Part shown: positions 8,976 through 14,466 of the stretch, one piece after another | Layout of the letters: the number at the start of each line of letters is the position of its first letter | Position numbering within the stretch: position 1 is the stretch's first letter | Assembly (NCBI GenBank): GCA_038210595.1 | Contig: JBBQWN010000046.1 | Span: 1 to 14,466 of the forward strand | Source of the DNA: Glacieibacterium sp038210595 | GTDB taxonomy: Bacteria > Pseudomonadota > Alphaproteobacteria > Sphingomonadales > Sphingomonadaceae | Direction of reading: 5' to 3' | Length of the DNA: 14,466 bases | Made by a program: the position numbers and the translations under genes | Notes under the pieces: model-generated | Database searches by the model: none | Told to the model about the DNA's origin: nothing | What the model saw: only the letters and a program-made list of their open reading frames with translations

Positions 8976-9800
8976 ATGTTCCGGGCCTGTGAGGTAGCGG
9001 TGATCCTGACGCTGGCGCTCGCCGCAACCCTGACGACCGGCGTCCCGGCGGCCTGCAATGCCGGGCCGGGGCCGGCGGCGGTCGCGAACACCGCCTCGCT
9101 GCGAACCCTGGTGTGGTCGCCCTATGGCCGCGTCGAGACCGGTTGGGAGGTCTATGCGCCGCTGATCGCGCAGGAGACCGGCACGGCGTGCGGCGCGCCG
9201 ACCGCCGGCTTTGCGGCCGCGCTGGCGCGGTGGCAGGCAGGCCACGGGCTCAGCGCCACCGGCACCGTCGACGCCCAGACTTTCGCGCGGCTGAGCGCCG
9301 TGTGGCAGGGCCGCCGTCCCTATGTCGCGCTGCGCGCCAAAGGCACCTGCCCGCCGCCGCCCCGGGCCGTGGTGCTGGCCGCGCCGGCCGAATCCTATCT
9401 CGGCAAGGCGATCCGCACGCGCCGGGGCACGCTGCTGGCGTGGCGCAAGCTGGTCGCGGCGGCAAAGCGCGACGTCCCCGCCCTGGCTCAGGACGCGCGC
9501 TGGCTGACCATCTTTTCCGGCTTCCGCGACCCCGCGTCCGACGCCGCGCGCTGCGTCCGCGAGCGCAATTGCAACGGCATCGTGCGCGCGAAATGCTCGG
9601 CCCACCGCACCGGCCTCGCGCTCGATGTCTATGTCGGGCAGGCGCAGGGCTACGGCCCCGACAGCAGCGCCGACGCCAACCGCCGGGCGATGACCCGCAG
9701 CGCCGCTTATGGCTGGCTGCTCCGCAACGCGCGCACCTACGGCTTCGTCAACTACCCGTTCGAACCCTGGCACTGGGAGTGGACCGGAGAAGCGCCCTAG
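8976..9800 (+). CDS. Secreted M15 (VanY-like) D,D-carboxypeptidase
   Basis: An exported zinc peptidase of 274 residues expected to trim D-Ala from peptidoglycan stem peptides. Residues 5 to about 25 form a signal peptide. A peptidoglycan-binding-like segment lies at about 57-110 (GFAAALARWQAGHGLSATG, VDAQTFARL). The catalytic part starts near 140 and shows SGFRDP at 181-186, then SAHRTGLALD with zinc ligands H210 and D217, and EPWHWEW with catalytic base E263 and zinc ligand H266. Cysteines at 193, 199 and 207 cluster next to the active site and could form a disulfide. The start is uncertain. ATG 8976 has no Shine-Dalgarno, whereas GTG 9000 has GAGG 5 bases upstream but would leave the signal peptide without a charged n-region. 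It is divergent from the L,D-transpeptidase gene and convergent with the PLP enzyme. Confidence 0.88.
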   Translation: MFRACEVAVILTLALAATLTTGVPAACNAGPGPAAVANTASLRTLVWSPYGRVETGWEVYAPLIAQETGTACGAPTAGFAAALARWQAGHGLSATGTVDAQTFARLSAVWQGRRPYVALRAKGTCPPPPRAVVLAAPAESYLGKAIRTRRGTLLAWRKLVAAAKRDVPALAQDARWLTIFSGFRDPASDAARCVRERNCNGIVRAKCSAHRTGLALDVYVGQAQGYGPDSSADANRRAMTRSAAYGWLLRNARTYGFVNYPFEPWHWEWTGEAP

Positions 9801-9850
9801 CGAGCCCGTCTTTGAGACGCGGAGCCGCGGGGTACAACGGGCGCGCGCCC

Positions 9851-11167
9851 CTACACCGCCGCCAGCGCCTGCTCGAAATCGGCGATCAGGTCCTGGGGAT
9901 GCTCGACGCCAATCGACACGCGGACGAGGTTGTCGGTGATACCGAGCTCGGCCTTGCGCGCCGGGGCGACCGACAGATGGGTCATTGCGGCGGGGTGGCT
10001 GGCGAGGCTCTCGGTGCCGCCCAGGCTGACCGCGAGCTTGACCAGCTTGAGGTGGTCGAGCAGCCGGAACGCTTCCGGCTCGCCGCCACGCACGATCAGC
10101 GAGAAGGTCGAGCCCGCCCCGACGCAGTGGCGGGTGTAGATGTCGTGCTGGCGGCTGCCGGGCTCGAGGAAGCCGAGATAGCCGACGCGCTCGACCTTCG
10201 GGTGCGCCTTCAGCCAGTTGCAGACGGTGGCGGCATTCTCGCCCGCCCGGTTCATGCGTAGCTCCAGCGTCTCCAGGCTGCGCAGCAGCATCCAGGCGGT
10301 GTGCGGATCGGTGATCGTACCGATGGTGTTGCGCATCATCCGCACCGGCAGCAGCGCCGCCTTGGTGCCGACGCAGGCGCCGGCGACGAGGTCGCTGTGG
10401 CCGCCGACGTACTTGGTCAGGCTGTAGATGACGATATCGGCACCCTGCTTGCCCGGCTGCGCCCAGATCGGGCCGAGGACGGTGTTGTCGATCAGGATCG
10501 GCGGCGGCTCGTCCCCCAGCACCGCGGCCCGCGCGTCGCGCACCGCCTCGACATCGACCAGGGCGTTGGTCGGATTGGCCGGGCTTTCGAGATAGATCGC
10601 CGCGACCCGCCCCTTGGCCTTGGCCGCTACCAGCACCGCCTCGATCTCGGCGCGCGTCGCGCCGGCCGGGAAGTCGAGCCAGGTCACCCCGAGCTTGCCG
10701 AGGATGCGCGCGATCAGCGTTTCGGTCGCGGCATAGAGCGGCGCGGAGTGGACGATGACGTCGCCCGGCTTGACCAGCGCCAGGAAGGTCGTGGCGATCG
10801 CCGACATGCCGCTGGAGAAGGTCAGCGCCTCCTCCGCATCCTCCCATAGCGCCAGACGGTCCTCGAGAATCTCCTGGCCGGGTCCGTTGAAGCGGCCATA
10901 GACCAGCCCCTCGGCGCCGCCCGGGCGGACGCCCGTGACGCCTTCGAAGAAGCGCTTGCCGTGCGCCGCGCTCTCGAACACGAAGGTCGAGGTGAGGAAG
11001 ATCGGCGGCTTTAGCGCGCCCTCGCTCAGCGTCGGGTCATAGCCATGGCCCATCATCATCGTCGACGGGTGAAGGCGGCGGTTGCCGATCGTCACCGACT
11101 GATCGGCAACCTTGCGGCTGCGGCCGGGGACACCGCCCATCTGGGCTTCATCGGGAGTGTTGGTCAT
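9851..11167 (-). CDS. Cys/Met-metabolism PLP enzyme (cystathionine gamma-synthase family)
   Basis: A 438-residue fold-I PLP enzyme of the trans-sulfuration family, which includes cystathionine gamma-synthase, the lyases and methionine gamma-lyase. It carries the PLP lysine K252 in YSLTKYVGGHSD, the phosphate-binding SSGMSA at 118-123, the ring-stacking Tyr in APLYAAT (Y145) and the cofactor Asp in LIDNT. Two departures from the usual family stand out. The YSRxxNPT motif is YGRFNGPGQ at 90-98, and the LYGCT motif of methionine gamma-lyase is LYAAT, without the cysteine. There is also an N-terminal extension of about 35 residues. The reaction (gamma-synthase, gamma-lyase or other) cannot be fixed from sequence. 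GAGG lies 8 bases before the ATG. It is divergent from the S11 carboxypeptidase gene across about 160 bp that hold no promoter I can support. Confidence 0.88.
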   Translation of the reverse strand: MTNTPDEAQMGGVPGRSRKVADQSVTIGNRRLHPSTMMMGHGYDPTLSEGALKPPIFLTSTFVFESAAHGKRFFEGVTGVRPGGAEGLVYGRFNGPGQEILEDRLALWEDAEEALTFSSGMSAIATTFLALVKPGDVIVHSAPLYAATETLIARILGKLGVTWLDFPAGATRAEIEAVLVAAKAKGRVAAIYLESPANPTNALVDVEAVRDARAAVLGDEPPPILIDNTVLGPIWAQPGKQGADIVIYSLTKYVGGHSDLVAGACVGTKAALLPVRMMRNTIGTITDPHTAWMLLRSLETLELRMNRAGENAATVCNWLKAHPKVERVGYLGFLEPGSRQHDIYTRHCVGAGSTFSLIVRGGEPEAFRLLDHLKLVKLAVSLGGTESLASHPAAMTHLSVAPARKAELGITDNLVRVSIGVEHPQDLIADFEQALAAV

Positions 11168-11316
11168 GGATCGGGCCTCGGCAATTGGAATGCGCGCTCC
11201 CTACGCCGCCCGGGTTGCCATTCCAACCGTTGAGCGCGCCAGAGCGGTGCGGCCCAGCGTTCAACGACTCTTTCGCAGCGATTCGGCGTGTGTTACTGTC
11301 GGCGCAAGGCGGGAGC

Positions 11317-11322
11317 GGGGAG
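11317..11322 (+). promoter_or_regulatory. Shine-Dalgarno that sets a GTG start for the S11 carboxypeptidase
   Basis: GGGGAG lies 6 bases before the GTG at 11329. The frame is open back to an ATG at 11185, but those 48 residues are not family-like and would bury the signal peptide. The GTG start puts MRSQRVAK directly before the hydrophobic core. Confidence 0.7.
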
Positions 11323-11328
11323 TTTCCG

Positions 11329-12276
11329 GTGCGGAGTCAGCGAGTTGCCAAGGGAGTTTGCGGCGCGGTCTGCGCCGCGCTGCTGACCGCTGTCCCGGTG
11401 TCGGGGAAAAGCCTCTACGCGGTGCCGAAATACGCGGCCTTCCTGGTCAACGCCGACAGCGGCGAAATTCTGTACGCGCGCCAAGCCGACGCGCCGCGCT
11501 ATCCGGCTTCGATCACCAAGGTGATGACGCTGTATCTGGCCTTCGACGCGCTGTCGAAGGGACGGCTGCGCGAGACCGATCTCATTACCGTCACCCCGCG
11601 CGCCGCCGCGCAGGCGCCGTCGAAGCTGGGTCTCGCGGTCGGCAGCCAGATCAGCGTGCGCGACGCCATCGGGGTCATCGCGACGCGGTCGGCGAACGAC
11701 ATCGCGGTGGCGCTGGCCGAACATATCGGCGGCAGCGAAAGCGGCTACTGCGCGCAGATGACGGCCAAGGCGCACGCGCTCGGCATGAGCCGCACGACCT
11801 TCGTCAACGCCACCGGCCTGCCCGACAGCCGGCAGCTTACCACGGCCCGCGACATCGCGACGCTCAGCCGCGCGCTGATCCGCGACTTCCCGCAATATTA
11901 CTATGTCTTTTCCAAGGTCGCCTATGACTTCGAGGGCGAGGCCATCGGCAATCACAATCACCTGCTGACCACCCTGCCCGGCGTCGACGGCATCAAGACC
12001 GGCTTTACCAACGCCGCTGGCTTCACGCTCGCCGCCAGCGCGGCGCACGACGGCGTCCGGCTGGTCGCGGTAGTGCTCGGCGGGCCGAACCGGCTGGCCC
12101 GCGACGGCAATGTCACCGACCTGCTCGACACCGGCTTCGACGTGCTGACCCGGCGGTCACGCGGGCAAGTCACGACCGTTGCCGCCAACCTGTCCGAGGT
12201 CGACGACCTGAGTGACGGCGTCATGGAGCGGCTCGCCGAGCAGGGTTCGGGCGATCTCGCGGACAATCCGCGCTGA
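11329..12276 (+). CDS. D-alanyl-D-alanine carboxypeptidase, S11 penicillin-binding protein
   Basis: A 315-residue periplasmic serine enzyme that removes the terminal D-Ala from peptidoglycan pentapeptides (low-molecular-mass PBP, DacA/DacC-like). The signal peptide covers residues 1 to about 26 (basic RSQRVAK, then VCGAVCAALLTAV). The three penicillin-binding motifs are in place: S61-ITK64, S121-A-N123 and K223-T-G225. The protein ends about 90 residues after the KTG motif, so the beta-rich PBP5 C-terminal domain and amphipathic membrane-anchor helix of the roughly 400-residue E. coli enzymes appear to be absent. It is probably soluble in the periplasm. The GTG start is set by GGGGAG. Its TGA overlaps the proposed CTG start of the RidA-like gene, so the two are likely translated from one message. 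With the L,D-transpeptidase and M15 peptidase it is the third wall-remodelling enzyme within 4.5 kb. Confidence 0.92.
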   Translation: MRSQRVAKGVCGAVCAALLTAVPVSGKSLYAVPKYAAFLVNADSGEILYARQADAPRYPASITKVMTLYLAFDALSKGRLRETDLITVTPRAAAQAPSKLGLAVGSQISVRDAIGVIATRSANDIAVALAEHIGGSESGYCAQMTAKAHALGMSRTTFVNATGLPDSRQLTTARDIATLSRALIRDFPQYYYVFSKVAYDFEGEAIGNHNHLLTTLPGVDGIKTGFTNAAGFTLAASAAHDGVRLVAVVLGGPNRLARDGNVTDLLDTGFDVLTRRSRGQVTTVAANLSEVDDLSDGVMERLAEQGSGDLADNPR

Positions 12277-12668
12277 GGCGGCAGATCGACTGGGGTTCGC
12301 CGTTCGAGCGCGACATCGGCTATGTCCGCGCCGTGGTGTCGGGCGAATGGGTGTTCGTATCGGGCTGCACCGGCAGCGCGGCGGATGGCACCCTGCCCGC
12401 CGATGTCGAGGGCCAGTGCGCCAACACGCTGGCCAAGATCGGCCGCGCGCTGGCCGACGCAGGGGCAAGCTTCGACGACGTGGTGCGCGTGACCTACATC
12501 CTGCCCGACCCCGCCGACTTCGAACCCTGCTGGCCGCAACTGCGCGCCGCCTTTGCCACCCAGCGGCCGGCCGCGACGATGATCGCGGCCGGCCTGATCG
12601 ACCCGGCGATGCGGATCGAGATCGAGGTGACGGCGCGGACCGGAGCGGCAGCCCCGGCCCGCGCCTAG
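12273..12668 (+). CDS. RidA-superfamily protein, probable CTG start
   Basis: A small trimer-forming protein of about 131 residues from the RidA (YjgF/YER057c/UK114) superfamily. The C-terminal RIEIEVTA and the central VSGEWVFVSGCTG and DVVRVTYIL segments match the fold. The first ATG, GTG or TTG in frame is GTG 12333, which would remove the opening strand. Family-like residues (RRQIDWGSPFERDIGYVRAV) continue upstream to a CTG at 12273, fused to the stop of the carboxypeptidase gene as CTGA. I therefore place the start at CTG 12273 with translational coupling. Aligned by eye with E. coli RidA, the substrate-binding Arg105 (PARSC) is an Ala (PAATM), so imine deaminase activity of the Rid1 type is doubtful. 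It may belong to a RidA subgroup of unknown role. Its stop lies 6 bp from the converging adhesin stop. Confidence 0.82.
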   Translation: MRRQIDWGSPFERDIGYVRAVVSGEWVFVSGCTGSAADGTLPADVEGQCANTLAKIGRALADAGASFDDVVRVTYILPDPADFEPCWPQLRAAFATQRPAATMIAAGLIDPAMRIEIEVTARTGAAAPARA

Positions 12669-12674
12669 CTTCCG

Positions 12675-14466
12675 TCAGAACTGGAAGCCGACCCCGGCGT
12701 TGCCTCCCGCAGTGCCGCGACTGCTGACCGACGCGCCGGCCTTCACGATCACCTTGTCGCTGACGATCTTCGCCACGCCGACCGCGAAGGCGACCTGGCC
12801 CTGCCAATAGCCGACACCGCCAGCGACGATGCCCGCGCCTTCGGTGAACGGCTGCGGCAGCCCGGCGATCGCCAGTGCGCCTGCGGTCCCGGCATTGGCC
12901 CGGCGCTTGGCCTTCGACAGGTCGAAGTCGAGCTGGTTGATCTGGCTCTGCAGCCCGTTGGTCGTCGTCGTGAACGAGCTGGTTGCCGCCTGGAGCTGCG
13001 ACAGGTTGACCGCGTCGGTGCCGGAAAGCCCGGGTCCGACATTGGTCAAGCGCCGCTCTGCTCCCACCGAACCGATCGACACCACGTTCGCCACGCCGCC
13101 ATCGGTCGAGCCCGCGCCCAGCGCCACCGAATTGGTCCCCGACGACGTCGAGCTGTTGCCAAGCGCCAGGCTGCGTGTGCCGGTCGCACTCGCCCCGAAG
13201 CCGCCCGCCGAGCTGTTCGCGCCGGTCGCCGCGGACGGTGCCGCGCCGGCGGTGTTATCGGAGCGGAAGGCGCCGGCATTGGCGGTGCCGTTGGTGATGT
13301 TGGTCACCTGCGCGTTGGTCGCGGCCAACTGCCCGCCGTTGACCGCCTGCGTCGACCCCGGCGCCACCGTGCCGGCGGCGACGTTGTTGATCGTCACCGG
13401 CCCGGCCGCGCCGCCGACCAGCGTGATGCTGTTCTGCCGCGTGCCGCCGACGGTGTCGTACTGGACCGCATTGAGCGCCCCGCCGGTGACCGCCGCCAGC
13501 TGCGCGACCGTCGCCGCATCGCTGCCGAGCACCCCGTCCGACAGGCCCGACAGCACCCGCGTGCCGCCGGTCCCGGCGAAGTTGACGACGCTGCCGTCAG
13601 TCGCCGCGCCGACGGTAATTGGCGCGCCGGGGCCGGCCTGCTGGACCAGGCCCGCGGAGCCGTTGGTCAGGTTGTCGATGGCGGTGTTGTAGTTGTTGAA
13701 GGCGTTCTGGACCGTCGTCGCGGTGGTGCCGCCGACCGTGTTGTAGGTCGGCCCGGTATAGCCGCCGGTCGTCGTGTTGTAGGTACCGCCGACCACCGTC
13801 ACGATGTCGCCGATGCCCGCCTGGGTGGCGAACAGCTGGCTGCCGTTGACCGCTCCGGTCGAGCCCGCGCTGAGCGTCGCTGCCGCGACGTTGCCGAGCG
13901 CCTGCGGCGCGCCGGGTGCGGCCCCGGTGCCGCCCGGCGCGACCAGCGCCAGGCCGTTCGGCGCGCCGGTCTGCTGGACCGGCCCGACCGTGCCGCTGCC
14001 GATGTTGGTGATCGCCGTGTCGATCGCGCTGAACGCCGAGCCGGCATTATTGTAGCTCGACCCCTGCACCGTGTAGCTTGGTGCCGAGATCGCCCCGGTG
14101 ACGGTGTTGAAGGTCGCGCCGCCGCCGAAGTTGTTGGCGATGCTGGTCGCCAGCGCATTGACCTGGCTGCCGTTGACCGCGTCGGTCGAGGCGACGCCCA
14201 GCGAACCCGCCGTGACGCCGGTCAGCGTCCGCGTGCCCGCGGTACCGGTGAAGTCGACGACCGTGCCGTCGGTTGCCGCGCCGACGGTGATCGGCGCACC
14301 CGGCCCGGCCTGCTGGACGAGACCGGCGGTGCCGCCGGTCAGGTTGTTGATCGCGGTCGTGTAGTTGTCGAATGCGCCCTGCACGGACGTCGCGGTGGTT
14401 GCCCCGACCGTGTTGTAGGTCGGGCCGGTATAGACGCCCGTCGTCAGGTCGTAGGTGCCGCCGAGC
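12675..14466 (-). CDS. Trimeric autotransporter adhesin (YadA-like), C-terminal part
   Basis: The 3' portion (about 596 residues) of a type Vc secreted surface adhesin. The reading frame runs off the window at 14466, so the signal peptide and distal head are not seen. In coding order it shows Gly/Ala/Thr/Asn-rich repeats (14466 to about 13300), YadA-type head motifs (SLALGNSS, NSVALGAGS near 13110-13180), a neck motif (RLTNVGPGLSGTDAVNLSQLQ, about 12990-13055) and a short coiled stalk. The outer-membrane anchor (about 12675-12940) contains KAKRRANAGTAGALAIAG and ends in GVGFQF with the C-terminal Phe required by the Bam machinery. Three copies would form the 12-stranded barrel and the fibre. 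Neck-like TDAVNGSQ and GAVNGSQ motifs recur inside the repeats. The probable role is attachment or biofilm formation. Confidence 0.93.
   Translation of the reverse strand, partial: LGGTYDLTTGVYTGPTYNTVGATTATSVQGAFDNYTTAINNLTGGTAGLVQQAGPGAPITVGAATDGTVVDFTGTAGTRTLTGVTAGSLGVASTDAVNGSQVNALATSIANNFGGGATFNTVTGAISAPSYTVQGSSYNNAGSAFSAIDTAITNIGSGTVGPVQQTGAPNGLALVAPGGTGAAPGAPQALGNVAAATLSAGSTGAVNGSQLFATQAGIGDIVTVVGGTYNTTTGGYTGPTYNTVGGTTATTVQNAFNNYNTAIDNLTNGSAGLVQQAGPGAPITVGAATDGSVVNFAGTGGTRVLSGLSDGVLGSDAATVAQLAAVTGGALNAVQYDTVGGTRQNSITLVGGAAGPVTINNVAAGTVAPGSTQAVNGGQLAATNAQVTNITNGTANAGAFRSDNTAGAAPSAATGANSSAGGFGASATGTRSLALGNSSTSSGTNSVALGAGSTDGGVANVVSIGSVGAERRLTNVGPGLSGTDAVNLSQLQAATSSFTTTTNGLQSQINQLDFDLSKAKRRANAGTAGALAIAGLPQPFTEGAGIVAGGVGYWQGQVAFAVGVAKIVSDKVIVKAGASVSSRGTAGGNAGVGFQF
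13542..13790 (-). repeat. Adhesin repeat module, downstream copy
   Basis: An 83-codon module starting GGTYNTTTGGYTGPTYNTVG and ending near TRVLSGL. It matches the module at 14214-14462 at a period of 672 bp (224 codons), most strongly in AGLVQQAGPGAPITVGAATDG. DNA identity is high but not complete, so the copies have diverged while staying in frame. Confidence 0.8.
14214..14462 (-). repeat. Adhesin repeat module, upstream copy
   Basis: The counterpart of the 13542-13790 module, starting GGTYDLTTGVYTGPTYNTVG and ending near TRTLTGV. It reaches almost to the window edge, so more copies may follow outside. A more degenerate relative (FNTVTGAISAPSYTVQG to VGPVQQTG, roughly 13965-14115) sits between the two copies. 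Confidence 0.8.

Noticed and set aside
8976..9056. Possible lipoprotein signal (VPAAC) in the M15 peptidase
   Set aside because: The -3 position is Pro rather than Leu, Val or Ile, so the lipobox is not canonical. An ordinary cleaved signal peptide is more likely.
9839..9850. Palindrome GGGCGCGCGCCC next to the PLP-enzyme stop, considered as terminator or operator
   Set aside because: It has no loop for a stable hairpin and no T-run, and GC palindromes of this length are expected by chance at this base composition.
8955..10847. Very long open frame of about 630 codons on the - strand
   Set aside because: It overlaps the M15 and PLP-enzyme genes in another frame. The translation is Arg/Gly/Ala-rich without any domain, as expected from antisense or shifted reading of GC-rich codons.
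11185..11328. Extended N-terminus of the S11 carboxypeptidase from ATG 11185
   Set aside because: There is no ribosome binding site at 11185, the residues are not family-like, and the signal peptide would be internal. GTG 11329 with GGGGAG fits better.
13110..14466. Repeats in the adhesin considered as CRISPR or mobile repeats
   Set aside because: The repeats stay in the adhesin frame, encode matching protein modules and have no spacer structure or terminal inverted repeats.

Overview
The window is GC-rich, gene-dense bacterial chromosome, most likely from a sphingomonad-type alphaproteobacterium. This is an inference from three things: a PEP-CTERM tail of the PEPxxWAxMIxGFG type, a decarboxylase paired with a deoxyhypusine-synthase-like gene, and a trimeric adhesin rich in Gly, Ala and Thr. 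There is no sign of a phage, insertion sequence, tRNA, rRNA or CRISPR array. No intergenic stretch exceeds about 180 bp.

Layout. Positions 86-2522 hold a polyamine pair on the + strand: a fold-III PLP ornithine/lysine-type decarboxylase, then a deoxyhypusine synthase homologue that probably makes a polyamine rather than modifying eIF5A. A strong GC hairpin (2531-2556) closes this block. Next come a small PEP-CTERM exported protein (+), a DUF1801/YdeI-type protein (-), a membrane-anchored tri-haem cytochrome c (+) and a long acyl-CoA dehydrogenase (-). A two-domain threonylcarbamoyl-AMP synthase of the Sua5 type (+) follows, transcribed divergently from the dehydrogenase and possibly leaderless.

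From 7840 to 12276 the theme is the cell wall. A secreted L,D-transpeptidase (-) and a secreted M15 D,D-carboxypeptidase-like enzyme (+) diverge from a 50-bp gap, and both carry a peptidoglycan-binding-like domain. After an intervening Cys/Met-metabolism PLP enzyme (-) comes an S11 D-alanyl-D-alanine carboxypeptidase (+). These three enzymes act on the two main cross-link chemistries (4-3 and 3-3) and on the D-Ala ends of stem peptides. The S11 gene overlaps a RidA-superfamily gene whose conserved N-terminus can only be read from a CTG codon fused to the upstream stop (CTGA). The window ends inside the 3' part of a trimeric autotransporter adhesin (-) with a 249-bp module repeated at a 672-bp period.

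The main points for a second look are the altered active site of the deoxyhypusine-synthase homologue, the probable CTG start and missing arginine of the RidA homologue, the leaderless-promoter geometry at the Sua5 gene, the cluster of peptidoglycan enzymes, and the repeats in the adhesin. I did not find a clearly novel multi-gene system. Most of the window is ordinary chromosomal housekeeping and envelope genes.
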